DNA of 64,000 nucleotides from Rhodoferax potami (lineage in GTDB: Bacteria; Pseudomonadota; Gammaproteobacteria; Burkholderiales; Burkholderiaceae_C), in NCBI RefSeq assembly GCF_032193765.1, contig NZ_JAVBIJ010000001.1, positions 3,286,001 through 3,350,000 on the forward strand, written 5' to 3'. Below are positions 1-8,911 of the stretch, one piece after another. Each line of letters begins with the position of its first letter. Positions within the stretch are counted from its first letter, which is position 1. A model generated the notes under the pieces. That model did not search any database, was not told the origin of the DNA, and saw nothing but the letters and a program-made list of their open reading frames with translations. A program made the position numbers and the translations under genes.

Positions 1-76
1 ACAAGAGCAGCGTGACCAACCAGGCCACCACCGTGCGCAGCCAATGCAGCCAGGGGAAAGATTTAGCGTGTGTCAT
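1..76 (-). CDS. smoG: Sorbitol/mannitol ABC transporter permease, N-terminal fragment
   Basis: Only the first 25 codons lie in the window; the gene runs off the left edge. The start codon is 7 bases after the stop of the preceding permease gene on the same strand, and the fragment reads as a short cytoplasmic N-terminus leading into a hydrophobic helix (…RTVVAWLVTLLL), as in the second permease of sugar-alcohol ABC importers. The assignment rests mainly on position after a SmoF-like permease and a SmoE-like binding protein, so the exact family is inferred. Confidence 0.6.
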   Translation of the reverse strand, partial: MTHAKSFPWLHWLRTVVAWLVTLLL

Positions 77-83
77 CTGCAAC

Positions 84-944
84 TCACTTATCGAGGTTCT
101 TGCCGACCATGCGGATCAGGAATACGGCGGCGATATTGGCCAGCACCACGGCAAACAAAGCGCCTGCGGAGGCCACACCGGCATCAAAGTTCAACAGCGC
201 CTGCTTGAAGATCAGGAAGGCCACGTTGGTACTTGCGTCGCCCGGGCCACCACCGGTGGTGGTGTAGATCTCAGCAAACACGCTGAGCAAGAAGATCATT
301 TCGATCATCACCACCACTGCCACCGAGCGGGCCATGTGGGGCAAGTAGAGGTAGCGCAGTTGCTGCAGGTAATTGGCGCCGTCCATGCGGGAGGCCTCGA
401 GCTGCTCGCGGTTCATGCTCTGGAGCGAGGTAATAAAAATCAGCGTTGCAAACGGAAGCCATTGCCACGACACGATGATGATCACGCTGAGCAGCGGCAA
501 GTCGGTCAACCAGTCCACCGGCGTGCCGCCGAAGAAGAGCCACACCTGGGCCAGCACCCCGTAAATCGGGTTCATCATCATGTGCTTCCACAGCAAAGCG
601 TTCACCGTGGGCATGACAAAGAAGGGCGAGATCAACAAAATGCGCACCAGGCCGCGGCCGGGGAACGGATCGTCAATCAGCAGCGCAATCAGGCTACCCA
701 ACACCACCGTAATCAGGATCACGCTGCCCAGCAGCAGCAAGGTGTTGAGCACCGCCGTGCCGAACGAAGGGTCGGTCACGAAATATTCAAAGTTCTCCAA
801 ACCAATGAAGCCGGTCTGGTCGGGCTGCATCAGGTTGTAACGGATGACCGAAAAATAAATGGTCATCACCAGGGGCACGATCATCCACAGAAAGAGGGTG
901 ATCACTGCCGGCGCCATGAGTGCGCGGGGGATAAATCGGTTCAT
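84..944 (-). CDS. smoF: Sorbitol/mannitol-type ABC transporter permease
   Basis: Inner-membrane permease (286 residues) of a carbohydrate ABC importer of the MalF/SmoF class. It has an N-terminal helix (ALMAPAVITLFLWMIVPLVM), about six membrane segments, and the EAA-type cytoplasmic loop (EQLEASRMDGANYLQQLRYL) that docks on the ATPase. I chose the ATG giving MNRFIPRALM because a GAGAG stretch lies upstream; an ATG 33 bases earlier is possible. It follows the binding-protein gene on the same strand and is followed after 7 bases by the partner permease, so the three form an operon with the ATPase presumably outside the window. Substrate (sorbitol, mannitol or another polyol) is inferred from family resemblance. 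Confidence 0.9.
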   Translation of the reverse strand: MNRFIPRALMAPAVITLFLWMIVPLVMTIYFSVIRYNLMQPDQTGFIGLENFEYFVTDPSFGTAVLNTLLLLGSVILITVVLGSLIALLIDDPFPGRGLVRILLISPFFVMPTVNALLWKHMMMNPIYGVLAQVWLFFGGTPVDWLTDLPLLSVIIIVSWQWLPFATLIFITSLQSMNREQLEASRMDGANYLQQLRYLYLPHMARSVAVVVMIEMIFLLSVFAEIYTTTGGGPGDASTNVAFLIFKQALLNFDAGVASAGALFAVVLANIAAVFLIRMVGKNLDK

Positions 945-1063
945 GAAGATGTCTCTCAGTGAGAGTGGCCGGTCCACACAGGCGCAGACAGCGGCGGAAA
1001 ACGCGACATAAAAGGGCGCGCAGGTTCCCCCGCGCGCCTAAAGTCAACCTACCGGAGAGATGC

Positions 1064-2368
1064 TTACTTGTAGTAGCCAGCCTTCTTCATTTCGCGCTCT
1101 GCCGCGACTTGAGAAGCCTTCAGGGCTGCGTCTACCGACTTCTTGCCAGCCAGTGCGGCACTCATTTCCTGACCCACGGTGGCGCCGATGGCCTGGAACT
1201 CAGGAATCGCCGCAAACTGCACGCCGACATACGGGCTCTTGGGCAAAGTGCTGTCGTTCGGGTTGGCAGAGTCAATCGCCGCCTTTTCAGCCGCTGCAAA
1301 CTTGGCTGCCTTCATGAACTCGGCGTTGGCATAGGTGCTCTTGCGGGTACCGGTGGGCACATGGGCCCAGCCATTGGTCTTGGCCACCAGCTCGATGTAT
1401 TCCTTGGAAGTTGCCCAGGTCACAAACTTGGTAGCAGCGTCCACTTTCTTGGAGCCTGCAGGAATGGCCAGTGCCCATGCCCACAACCAGTTGGCCCCCT
1501 TGGGAGTCACTGCAGTCGGTGCTTGCGCAAATGCCACCTTGTCAGCCACTTTGGACTGCTTGGGGTCGGTGATAAAAGACGCCGCAATGGTCGCGTCGAT
1601 CCACATGCCGCACTTGCCCTCGTTGTACAGCGCCAGAATTTCGTTGAAGCTGTTGGCAGACGAGCCGGGAGGGCCGTAGTTCTTGAGCAGGTCGACGTAG
1701 AAGTTGATGGAGTCCTTCCAAGGCTTGCTCTCCAACTGGGGTTTCCAGCTGGTGTCAAACCACTGGCCGCCGTTGGTGTTTACCAGCGTGGTCAAGAACG
1801 CCATGTTGTCGCCCCAGCCCGGCTTGCCGCGCAGGCAGATGCCGTACACGCCATTCTTGGGGTCGTGGATCTTGGCGGCCAAGGCCTTGATGTCGGTCCA
1901 GGTGGGCTTGTCTGCCACTTTGATGCCGGCCTTGTCAGCGAGGTCCTTGCGGTACATCAGCATCGAGGATTCGCCGTAGAAAGGCACCGCAAACATCTTG
2001 CCGTCCACGCTCAAACCGTTGCGCATGGCGGGCAGGATGTCGTCCGCGTCGTACTTGGCGTCAGTCTTGAGTTCTTGCAGCCAGCCCTTTTTGCCCCAAA
2101 TCGGGGTTTCGTACATGCCGATGGTCATCACATCAAACTGGCCGCCTTTGGTGGCGATGTCGGTGGTCACGCGCTGGCGCAGCACGCCTTCTTCCAGGGT
2201 CACCCACTTGAGCTTGATATCGGGGTTGGCGGTTTCGAAGTTCTTGCTGAGCTTCTGCATTTCGACCATGTGGCCGTTGTTCACAGTCGCAACGACCAAC
2301 TCTGTCTGCGCAAACGCAGCACTGGCTACCAAGCCGAAGGCCAAAGCTAAAGACGCTTTGAGTTTCAT
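1064..2368 (-). CDS. smoE: Sorbitol/mannitol-type ABC transporter substrate-binding protein
   Basis: Periplasmic extracellular solute-binding protein (434 residues, family 1) that captures a sugar alcohol for the permeases downstream. A signal peptide (MKLKASLALAFGLVASAAFA) ends before QTELVVATVN. The run NNGHMVEMQKLSKNFETANP and the region around VLRQRVTTDIATKGGQFDV are typical of SmoE/MtlE proteins. The start is set by an AGGAG site 7-8 bases upstream of the ATG; an in-frame codon 13 residues earlier has no such site. It is first in the operon, as usual for the high-copy component. The 380-base gap upstream must contain its promoter. Confidence 0.92.
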   Translation of the reverse strand: MKLKASLALAFGLVASAAFAQTELVVATVNNGHMVEMQKLSKNFETANPDIKLKWVTLEEGVLRQRVTTDIATKGGQFDVMTIGMYETPIWGKKGWLQELKTDAKYDADDILPAMRNGLSVDGKMFAVPFYGESSMLMYRKDLADKAGIKVADKPTWTDIKALAAKIHDPKNGVYGICLRGKPGWGDNMAFLTTLVNTNGGQWFDTSWKPQLESKPWKDSINFYVDLLKNYGPPGSSANSFNEILALYNEGKCGMWIDATIAASFITDPKQSKVADKVAFAQAPTAVTPKGANWLWAWALAIPAGSKKVDAATKFVTWATSKEYIELVAKTNGWAHVPTGTRKSTYANAEFMKAAKFAAAEKAAIDSANPNDSTLPKSPYVGVQFAAIPEFQAIGATVGQEMSAALAGKKSVDAALKASQVAAEREMKKAGYYK

Positions 2369-2748
2369 GTAACTGTCTCCTGTTGTTAATTTCGGGGGTT
2401 CAGCCAATGCCTAGCGTGCATCGACAGGTCTGAATAGTAGAAGTTGGCCCTTAGGGAGGTTGATACTCTGGGCACAAATAGCGGTATTTTGATGCAGTGA
2501 GTTACTAGGGTTTTCCCACACAGATGCGATAACGTATCGGTCTGGCGAAATTTTTGCGAACTTCGGGCAGAGAAGCCCGGCACCCACCGCGGCGCGTGTA
2601 ACGGAGTACAGCCCCGCCGTTAGCGCCCCGCAAACCCACCCTAAGGATGTTTTGGTTATTTAGAACTGAAAATTCCGTAGTTCCAGTTTTAACGCGGGGC
2701 TTCCAGAATCTCCCTTATCGCATTAACGCGTTGATTTCTGGAGTTGAT
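2369..2748. promoter_or_regulatory. Divergent intergenic region, smoE and orphan sbp
   Basis: A 380-base gene-free stretch between two divergently transcribed binding-protein genes. I see no coding potential in it. Two small dyads stand out: CGATA-ACG-TATCG at 2527-2539, and GAACT-N11-AGTTC at 2663-2683. The second has the T-N11-A form of LysR-type operators and lies 66 bases upstream of the sbp start, where a CysB-like activator could bind. Both assignments are pattern-based only. Confidence 0.35.
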
Positions 2749-3801
2749 ATGCCCTTTGCATCTATTGCTACTGCGCCACGCAGCGCCCCCCTCTCCCGCC
2801 GCGGCTTCGGCACGCTAGTACTCGCTGGCGCCATCGCAGCATCCACAGGCCAGGCCTTTGCGCAACAAAGCATCACCCTGCTCAACGTGTCGTATGACCC
2901 GACCCGCGAGCTCTATGTCGAGTTCAACGCCGCGTTTGCCAAGTACTGGAAAGCCAAAACCGGCCAGACGGTGACCGTCAAACAAAGCCACGGCGGCTCG
3001 GGCAAGCAGGCACGCTCCATCATTGACGGGCTGGACGCAGACGTCGCCACCCTCGCCCTGGCCGGTGACACCGACGCGGTGGCCCGCAACGGTGGCTGGA
3101 TCAACGCCGACTGGCAAAAGCGCCTGCCGCTCAACGCATCGCCCTACACCTCCACCATCGTATTGGCGGTGCGCGAGGGCAACCCCAAAGGCATCAAGGA
3201 CTGGGATGATTTGATCCGCCCCGATGTGAAAGTCATCACCCCCAACCCCAAGACCAGTGGCGGCGCCCGCTGGAACTACCTGGCCGCCTGGGAGTTTGCC
3301 AAGCGCAAGTTCGGCAGCGATGCCAAGGCCAAAGAGTTCGTCGCCAAGCTGTACGGCAACGTGCCGATTCTGGACACCGGCGCCCGTGGCTCCACCATCA
3401 GTTTTGCCCAGCGCAACCAGGGCGATGTGCTGATCGCCTGGGAGAACGAGGCCTACTTGCTGGAGAAAGAGTTCGGCGCCAAGTTTGATGTGGTGGCACC
3501 TAGCCTTTCTATCCTGGCGGAGCCTGCAGTCGCCGTGGTCGACAAGAACGTGGACAAAAAAGGCACCCGTGCTGTGGCCGAGGAATACCTGAAGTACCTG
3601 TACAGCGAAGAAGGCCAAGACCTTGCCGGCAAACACTTCTACCGCCCTGCCGTCTCCACCAAAGCGCAAGCCAAATACGCCAAGCAGTTCCCCAAGATCA
3701 ACCTATTCACCATCGACCAGGCCTTCGGTGGCTGGGACAAGGCCGACAAAGCCCACTTTGCCGACGGCGCCAGCTTTGACCAGATCTACGCCAAAAAGTA
3801 A
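2749..3801 (+). CDS. sbp: Sulfate ABC transporter substrate-binding protein, orphan paralogue
   Basis: Periplasmic sulfate-binding protein (350 residues). The mature part begins [22 protein letters not shown] and has the Sbp/CysP signatures [14 protein letters not shown] and [16 protein letters not shown]. The N-terminus has a twin-arginine-like signal ([12 protein letters not shown]) that the second copy at 23.3 kb lacks; this suggests Tat export. The start follows a TGGAG site; in-frame codons upstream would add 34 residues without a signal. It stands alone, without cysTWA, whereas the paralogue heads a full operon. It could share that transporter or serve a related oxyanion such as thiosulfate; this is not resolved by sequence. 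Confidence 0.93.
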   Translation: MPFASIATAPRSAPLSRRGFGTLVLAGAIAASTGQAFAQQSITLLNVSYDPTRELYVEFNAAFAKYWKAKTGQTVTVKQSHGGSGKQARSIIDGLDADVATLALAGDTDAVARNGGWINADWQKRLPLNASPYTSTIVLAVREGNPKGIKDWDDLIRPDVKVITPNPKTSGGARWNYLAAWEFAKRKFGSDAKAKEFVAKLYGNVPILDTGARGSTISFAQRNQGDVLIAWENEAYLLEKEFGAKFDVVAPSLSILAEPAVAVVDKNVDKKGTRAVAEEYLKYLYSEEGQDLAGKHFYRPAVSTKAQAKYAKQFPKINLFTIDQAFGGWDKADKAHFADGASFDQIYAKK

Positions 3802-3809
3802 CCAAATAG

Positions 3810-3862
3810 GCTGCTAGCGCAGTATTTGATTGCGCTAGTAGCTATTAAATCAATAGCAACAT
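3810..3862. repeat. Dispersed hairpin repeat (Comamonadaceae type)
   Basis: The arms CTGCTAGCGCA and TGCGCTAGTAG, separated by nine bases, form an imperfect hairpin, followed by TATTAAATCAATAGCAAC. The same unit recurs throughout the window (20.1, 27.2, 44.2, 50.3, 60.7 and 61.3 kb), always near gene ends. It lies between convergent sbp and EamA genes and may double as a terminator. Confidence 0.7.
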
Positions 3863-4753
3863 CTATTTGCGCGCCAGCCAGACGCCAAACACCGTAAGCC
3901 CCATGCCCGCCAGCGCCAAACCGGTCAACGTCTCGCCAAACAGCGCCCAGGCCACCAGCGCGGTGCAGGGCGGCACCAGGTAAAACAGGCTGGCCACATT
4001 GACGGCGCTGCCGCTACGGATCAGCACATTGAGCAAGGTCACTGCACCCAGCGACAAGACCAGCACCAGCCAGGCCAGTGCGAACACAAAAGAGCCGGTC
4101 CACTCAATGTGCATGGTCTCGGTGGCGGCTGCTGCCAAACCCGTCAGCACCAGACTGGGAATGAACTGAATGAGCGAGCCGGTGCGCAAATCAAACGAAG
4201 GGCAGTAGCGCTTTTGGTACAGCGTGCCGGCCGTGATGGCCAGCAAGGCCACAGCCACCGGGAATAGCAGCGTCCACAGCGTAGCCAGCCCCGCACCGGC
4301 GGCCACCTTGTGCGCCACCACCAGCGCCACGCCCGCAAAGCCTGCTGCCAGGCCGGCCCATTGCGTGGCGCGCACTTTTTCGCGCAGCAGCCAGCCGGCA
4401 CCCAACGCAGTTAACAAGGGCTGCAACCCAACCACAATGGCCGCCACACCGGCAGGCAGGCCATGGCCGATGGCAATGAACACACCACCCAGGTACACCG
4501 CATGCACCAGCACGCCGGTCACGGCAATGTGCCCACACTCGCGCAATGTGGATGGCCAGGGCGCCCGCGTGTGCCACACAACCAAACCCATGAGCACCAG
4601 CACCGCGGCGTAGCGCACGGTCAGAAAAGTGAGTGGCTCCACATACGGCAAACCAAACTTGGCACCGATGAAACCGGTACTCCACAAGGCCACAAACAAG
4701 AGCGGATACAGGGCAGCTAAAGGGGAAGCAGAAGAGGTGGAGCGCGAAGTCAT
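3863..4753 (-). CDS. EamA/DMT-family transporter
   Basis: Inner-membrane protein of 296 residues with ten predicted hydrophobic segments arranged as two EamA repeats (drug/metabolite transporter superfamily, RhaT/YdcZ-like). Typical features are LYPLLFVALWSTGFIGAKFGLPYVEPLTFLTVRY at the start of repeat one (shown in pieces: FVALWSTGFIGAKFGLP) and SLFYLVPPCTALVAWALFGE in repeat two. Such proteins usually export amino acids or metabolites; the substrate cannot be read from sequence. It converges on the orphan sbp gene and diverges from the RBBP9-type hydrolase. Confidence 0.9.
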   Translation of the reverse strand: MTSRSTSSASPLAALYPLLFVALWSTGFIGAKFGLPYVEPLTFLTVRYAAVLVLMGLVVWHTRAPWPSTLRECGHIAVTGVLVHAVYLGGVFIAIGHGLPAGVAAIVVGLQPLLTALGAGWLLREKVRATQWAGLAAGFAGVALVVAHKVAAGAGLATLWTLLFPVAVALLAITAGTLYQKRYCPSFDLRTGSLIQFIPSLVLTGLAAAATETMHIEWTGSFVFALAWLVLVLSLGAVTLLNVLIRSGSAVNVASLFYLVPPCTALVAWALFGETLTGLALAGMGLTVFGVWLARK

Positions 4754-4800
4754 GCAGCGATCTTAAAGACCCACCTTGCGGAGCGAGACACGCGCATTGG

Positions 4801-4832
4801 CTGCGCATAAGCAAACAACAAAGTATTCGTTA
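4801..4832 (+). promoter_or_regulatory. CysB-like promoter element, copy A
   Basis: This segment (tgcgcataa, caaacaac and tattcgtt blocks) matches 27 of 31 positions of the element upstream of the sbp-cysTWA operon at 23191-23222, in the same orientation. It lies 56 bases before the hydrolase start. Identity to a sulfate-operon promoter suggests control by CysB or a related LysR activator; no direct proof. Confidence 0.55.
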
Positions 4833-4887
4833 GGAATCAGGGGCCGCTTGCGCAGAATGGCCCCTCGCAAGTTTTGAAGGTGAATCC

Positions 4888-5421
4888 ATGTCTACAGTGT
4901 TGATTGTTCCCGGATGGCGTGATTCAGGCCCCGGCCATTGGCAAACGCTGTGGGCCGAACAACTGCCGGGCGCGGTGCGGGTGCACCAGGACGACTGGAT
5001 CACCCCCAGACGTTCGGCATGGATAGCGTCCATTACGCGCCATATTCTGGAGATCGATGGCCCCGTGGTCATTGCCGCGCACAGCCTGGGCTGCATTGCC
5101 ACCAGCCACTTGCCTCCGGAAGCGGCGGAGCGCATTGTGGGCGCCCTGCTGGTAGCGCCGGCCGACCCCGAACGGCGTGGCATTCTGGCGGACTTTGCCC
5201 CTGCTCCCTACCAGCCCCTGCCCTACCGCAGCATTGTGGTGGCCAGCACCAATGACCCGTTTTGCCCGGTGCGCACTGCTGGCGCCTATGCACGGGCTTG
5301 GAAAAGCGAATTTGTGCGCCTGCCCGACGCCGGCCACATCAACGTAGAGGCCGGCTTCGGCCCCTGGCCGCTGGGCAGTGCACTGCTGCAGAGCTTGCTG
5401 CTGGTCGAGACTAGTGCCTGA
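4888..5421 (+). CDS. RBBP9/YdeN-family serine hydrolase
   Basis: Small cytoplasmic alpha/beta hydrolase (177 residues). The family motif PGWRDSGPGHWQ is near the N-terminus; the nucleophile elbow is AAHSLGC (Ser66), with Asp123 in STNDPFC and His150 in DAGHIN completing a plausible catalytic triad. The physiological substrate of this family in bacteria is not established. A paralogue sits between parA and parB at 51.3 kb. The upstream sequence shares a 31-base element with the sulfate-importer operon, so this copy may be induced by sulfur limitation. The 3' end overlaps the convergent helicase gene by 11 bases. Confidence 0.88.
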   Translation: MSTVLIVPGWRDSGPGHWQTLWAEQLPGAVRVHQDDWITPRRSAWIASITRHILEIDGPVVIAAHSLGCIATSHLPPEAAERIVGALLVAPADPERRGILADFAPAPYQPLPYRSIVVASTNDPFCPVRTAGAYARAWKSEFVRLPDAGHINVEAGFGPWPLGSALLQSLLLVETSA

Positions 5422-7390
5422 AAGGCTTCAGGAAAGAGGACTCTGAACCCTGGGCATGCCCCATTACCAGCAACTCTTTGGCGCGGGATGCGGCCACATA
5501 AAACAGGTTGCGCTCGTCCTGGGTCGTGTTGTCAAAAGTCTTCTTATTGCAGTCCGGGATGAACACGATACGGAACTCCAAGCCCTTGGCATCCTCAATG
5601 GTGGAGAGCCTGAGCTGGCGGTGTGCTGCACTGGGCTTTCTGAGCGTGTGGTCAAACATGTTCATGGCGCCCAAGAAGGCGTCAATCGACGTGTATTGGT
5701 TGGCAACCTTGCCCAGGCTGTCCAGTGCATAGCGCACCTCTTCAAAGTCCGCCTCAGACACATAGATCTTCTGGCCGATGCGGTTGAAATCCAGCGCGCT
5801 CATGAAGTCTGTGATTTTCGAAGCTTCATTGCTCGCCGCAATTTCCAGGGCTGCGTGGATGGAGTGCTGGGTGTCTGGATCGGCGGCACCCAGTAAATCC
5901 GGAAACACAAACTGCCTGAAATTGTCTTCCGTGGCCGAATGGATGACCGCATCTGTCGCGTCTTGCGCATCAAGCACCGAAAGGTTGGCGCCCATGAATT
6001 CCCAAACGGCTTGCTTGGCCTCCAGGAGCGCGGGCGCAATGAATTTGCTCTGGTGGTCGACCGCGATCGCCAAGAGCATCCGCACAAATGCAATCTCCGG
6101 GCGCTGGAGGAAAGGCCGGAAGCCCACGGTCTGGTAGGTCATTCCTTTCAACAGCAACTCATGCTCAATGCCGACCGAGGCGCCCGGATGCCGCAGCAAC
6201 ACCGCAAAGTCGTCGCCCAGGGTGTTGGGGTCGACCTTGTGCTGCTGAATAAGCTGCGTGATCAGGTCTGCATTGGCCTTCGGACCATCGGCCAGCCGCA
6301 GGATGGCGTTCGAGGTGTGGCCCGGATCGGTGTTGTATTCCTTACGGGCGAATACCCCCAAGGGGCGGGCGATGGAGGGGCCGAACCGGCGGGTCACCGT
6401 CAACGGGAATGTGGCCACCTCGCCCAGCTCGCGGCTGAGGTCGGGCCCCAGGAAATACGAGTCCGCCCCGTTCTTGGCATGGATGACCTGATCCCTGTCA
6501 CCCACGCCGAGGAAGGTGGCCCCCGGGTTGTGTTCCAGCAAGGCGCGGATGACGGTGAAGATCGCCCAACCACAGTCGTGCATTTCATCGAGCACGATGG
6601 CTTCGATGCCCAGGCTGAGGGTGTGCCTGTCCCACGACCACGGTGCGTTTTCTGACAACAACCACCGCGCCATGTCGTAGGTCGCGTCCCCCGGGTACCG
6701 GAATGTGACTCTCTCACCTTCCGGGTTGGCGAAGCCGGTTCTGTCCCGCTCGTACTGGAGGAAAACAGCAAGCGGGGTGTAGTCCATGCCCAGCTCGGCA
6801 GCCACCGCAGGGGTGCACCGGAAATCTTCTCCATAGCGGGGGACGGCCAAGGTGCCTTTGAGCACCGCAAACTCTTCCAGCAGATGCTCCACCGATAGCG
6901 CGCCGGTACCCTGAATTGAAAAGTCGTTGGCAAACCTCTCTTGCGATGCCTCGCGGGCACGCAGGACCGCCTGCAGCACATAGGGCCGGACCTGTACTGC
7001 CCGCTCAAAGGTTTTTACCGGGTGTGCCCGCACGCCATCCTGAACCTCGGCTTCCACCCGTTTGAGACGGGTGGCACACAACGCATCCACCGTTCCCACA
7101 CGCACCTTGGACGCCACCGCGTCGGCCATACCGATGCGGTAAAACGCCTCTGTATACGCTCGCACCCCAGGGGTGCTGTAGGCCAATGCAACGATCTTGG
7201 CGGGGTCCACCCCGCGCTCCACCAGCTTTTGAATGCGCATGGCCGCCGTCGTGGTCTTTGCCGAGCCGGCGTTGGCTTCAATGAGGATGCGTGGTGCGAC
7301 TGTGTTGATGATGTCGATCTGCTCTTTGCTTGGAACTAACAAAATCCAACTCCCTTGATGTGTCGCAGCATCGGCAAATGGTAGCGCCAT
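5411..7390 (-). CDS. UvrD/Rep-family (SF1) DNA helicase
   Basis: 659-residue superfamily 1A helicase. Motif I is ANAGSAKTTT, with Ala in place of the usual Gly before Lys, which is known in a subset of UvrD-like proteins. Motif II is LDEMHD, a later Q-rich/motif III region reads GVGDRDQVIH, and the C-terminal motifs V/VI are DAKGLEFRIVFI and NLFYVAASRAKELLV. It is shorter than UvrD (about 720) and has no nuclease domain. I chose the ATG giving MALPFADAATH; upstream in-frame sequence overlaps the divergent small gene. It is not next to any recognisable repair or defence partner, so its role is open. Confidence 0.88.
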   Translation of the reverse strand: MALPFADAATHQGSWILLVPSKEQIDIINTVAPRILIEANAGSAKTTTAAMRIQKLVERGVDPAKIVALAYSTPGVRAYTEAFYRIGMADAVASKVRVGTVDALCATRLKRVEAEVQDGVRAHPVKTFERAVQVRPYVLQAVLRAREASQERFANDFSIQGTGALSVEHLLEEFAVLKGTLAVPRYGEDFRCTPAVAAELGMDYTPLAVFLQYERDRTGFANPEGERVTFRYPGDATYDMARWLLSENAPWSWDRHTLSLGIEAIVLDEMHDCGWAIFTVIRALLEHNPGATFLGVGDRDQVIHAKNGADSYFLGPDLSRELGEVATFPLTVTRRFGPSIARPLGVFARKEYNTDPGHTSNAILRLADGPKANADLITQLIQQHKVDPNTLGDDFAVLLRHPGASVGIEHELLLKGMTYQTVGFRPFLQRPEIAFVRMLLAIAVDHQSKFIAPALLEAKQAVWEFMGANLSVLDAQDATDAVIHSATEDNFRQFVFPDLLGAADPDTQHSIHAALEIAASNEASKITDFMSALDFNRIGQKIYVSEADFEEVRYALDSLGKVANQYTSIDAFLGAMNMFDHTLRKPSAAHRQLRLSTIEDAKGLEFRIVFIPDCNKKTFDNTTQDERNLFYVAASRAKELLVMGHAQGSESSFLKPFRH

Positions 7391-7466
7391 GCCGCTAGGC
7401 GACGCGCCCTTGCCGGCAGAAGGCGCGCCGGGACGCGCTACAGTCCTGCCAATCCGCAGGACACGC

Positions 7467-7688
7467 ATGAACTGGTTTACCGCTCTCTCCACCCGCCTCT
7501 TTCGCCCCAAACCCCGCACCGCCGAGCAGCGCGCGCGCGACCTGCTGCGCGCCGTGGATGCGGGGGGCCTGCCGCTGAATGTGGCGGTGGTGAACCACAT
7601 TGCCCGCGAATTGGGTCTGGATGTGTCACGCAAGGCGCGCATGCCCGAGACGATTGAGCGCATCCGCAAAGTCATGGCGGGGCGCTAA
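7467..7688 (+). CDS. Small hypothetical protein
   Basis: 73-residue basic, probably helical cytoplasmic protein (MNWFTALSTRLFRP… PETIERIRKVMAGR). It begins after an AGGA site and is followed after 4 bases by the zinc-ribbon membrane protein gene, so the two are probably co-transcribed. The second half (LNVAVVNHIARELGLDVSRK) looks like a small DNA- or protein-binding helical domain, but I recognise no family. Confidence 0.7.
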   Translation: MNWFTALSTRLFRPKPRTAEQRARDLLRAVDAGGLPLNVAVVNHIARELGLDVSRKARMPETIERIRKVMAGR

Positions 7689-7692
7689 AACC

Positions 7693-7956
7693 ATGCTCAA
7701 GCTCGGATTCAACTTTCTGGTGGTGGTGTTGCTGGTGCTGGTGGTGGTGTTCACCTGGCGCACCAAGCGGCGCGAAAAATGGGAACGTGCCGGCCAGTGC
7801 TACAGCTGCGGCGCGGTGCCCCACACCACCGACAAGCATGGCCGCATCTGCAACGACTGTGTGCAGACCCGCACCATCCAGCGTTGGCTGGGCGGCTTCA
7901 TGGCCCTGGTGATCGCGGCGATTGCCGCTTGGGTGCACTGGCAGAGCGGCGCTTGA
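7693..7956 (+). CDS. Small zinc-ribbon membrane protein
   Basis: 87 residues with a membrane helix at each end (FLVVVLLVLVVVFTW and FMALVIAAIAAWVHW) and a central loop carrying CYSCG and CNDC, a four-cysteine arrangement typical of a zinc ribbon. Both termini hydrophobic with a 40-residue soluble segment suggests a hairpin topology. Function unknown. It follows the preceding small gene by 4 bases. Confidence 0.75.
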   Translation: MLKLGFNFLVVVLLVLVVVFTWRTKRREKWERAGQCYSCGAVPHTTDKHGRICNDCVQTRTIQRWLGGFMALVIAAIAAWVHWQSGA

Positions 7957-8068
7957 TTGCTCCTGTTTTCATAGCTGCCTGCGCAATATTCACAAGGACT
8001 TCAGGCCAATTTAGCACTCCATGCAGCCAGCAATGGAACTTAGGGGGCCTGCGGCGTATCATCTACCT

Positions 8069-8497
8069 ATGCGTGTTGTCCTCCTCATTCTGTTGATCGC
8101 CCTGGCGCCTCTGCGCGGCATGGCCAATGAGCTGATGGCGACCCGCATGGCCGCTGCGCTGACGGCCAGCGTAGCAACCACCGCGCACCACGGCACACCG
8201 GCTGCTGCGCAAGCAAGTGGCCACCACTGCGACGACATGGCCACCAGCGCCATGCCCGAACAAACGGCCGCCGCAACAGAGGCCGCATCCACGCACCACG
8301 CCAGCCCGTCCGCCACCATGGCATCGCACGATGGCTGCGAAAACTGCGCCCTGTGCCAGATGTGTGCCGCTACCGCCATGCCGGCTGATTTGCAGGTCGC
8401 GCTATCGGTATTCGGCCCGCAAATGCCCATGCCTGCGCACGCCGATCGCTTTGCCAGCGCCCCCGCGGCATTGGCTCAAAAACCACCCATTTCCTGA
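8069..8497 (+). CDS. Secreted Cys/His/Met-rich protein, copper locus
   Basis: 142-residue protein starting MRVVLLILLIALAPLRGMA (signal peptide). The body is rich in His and Met, with GHHCDDMATSAM and a cysteine cluster CENCALCQMC, an arrangement suited to binding soft metals. It leads a run of copper-resistance genes on the same strand, so a periplasmic copper-binding or sensing role is likely. It resembles the short proteins that often precede copper loci in beta-proteobacteria; I could not assign a named family. A longer in-frame start 48 bases upstream would lose the N-terminal signal. Confidence 0.7.
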   Translation: MRVVLLILLIALAPLRGMANELMATRMAAALTASVATTAHHGTPAAAQASGHHCDDMATSAMPEQTAAATEAASTHHASPSATMASHDGCENCALCQMCAATAMPADLQVALSVFGPQMPMPAHADRFASAPAALAQKPPIS

Positions 8498-8590
8498 TTC
8501 CAAGGCCCGTAGTGGGTCTGTAGTCCGCTCACCGGTTGCCGCGCGCATCCTGCGGGCGGGGTGTTTTCACCTTGAATCAGGAAATCAACC

Positions 8591-8911
8591 ATGTTCTCTC
8601 TCCGTTCGCTACGGCGGGCCGCCTGCGCTACTGGCTTGGGCTCCGCCCTTGTGCTGGTGGCCCACGCGCAGGCCCAGCCCGCAGCCCCCACCCTGACTGA
8701 GCCTGCACGCACGCTGCAAGCCAGTAACGCCGCCAGCCCCGTGCCCGCGCTGCCCTACCGCTCGGTATTTGCCGACCTGCCCAAGGGCGTCGAAGAAGGC
8801 AGCGGCGATTGGAAGGCCGCCAACAAGGCAGTCGGCCAGTTCCCGCGTGGCCATATCGACCTGCTGCAGTGGGAAAAAGCCCGCGCCGCCAAACCGAAGG
8901 AGCAGCCATGA
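8591..8911 (+). CDS. Small secreted protein upstream of copper TolC
   Basis: 106 residues: signal peptide (CATGLGSALVLVAHAQAQ), a Pro/Ala-rich linker, and a conserved-looking tail containing YRSVFADLPKGVE, DWKAANKAVGQFPRGHIDLL and WEKARA. Its stop overlaps the start of the TolC-family gene (ATGA), so the two are translationally coupled. Its likely role is periplasmic and linked to the outer-membrane channel; the biochemical function is unknown. Confidence 0.75.
   Translation: MFSLRSLRRAACATGLGSALVLVAHAQAQPAAPTLTEPARTLQASNAASPVPALPYRSVFADLPKGVEEGSGDWKAANKAVGQFPRGHIDLLQWEKARAAKPKEQP

Noticed and set aside
5411..7390. Defence-system helicase (UvrD-like).
   Set aside because: No nuclease, methylase or other partner adjacent; a stand-alone helicase is not enough.
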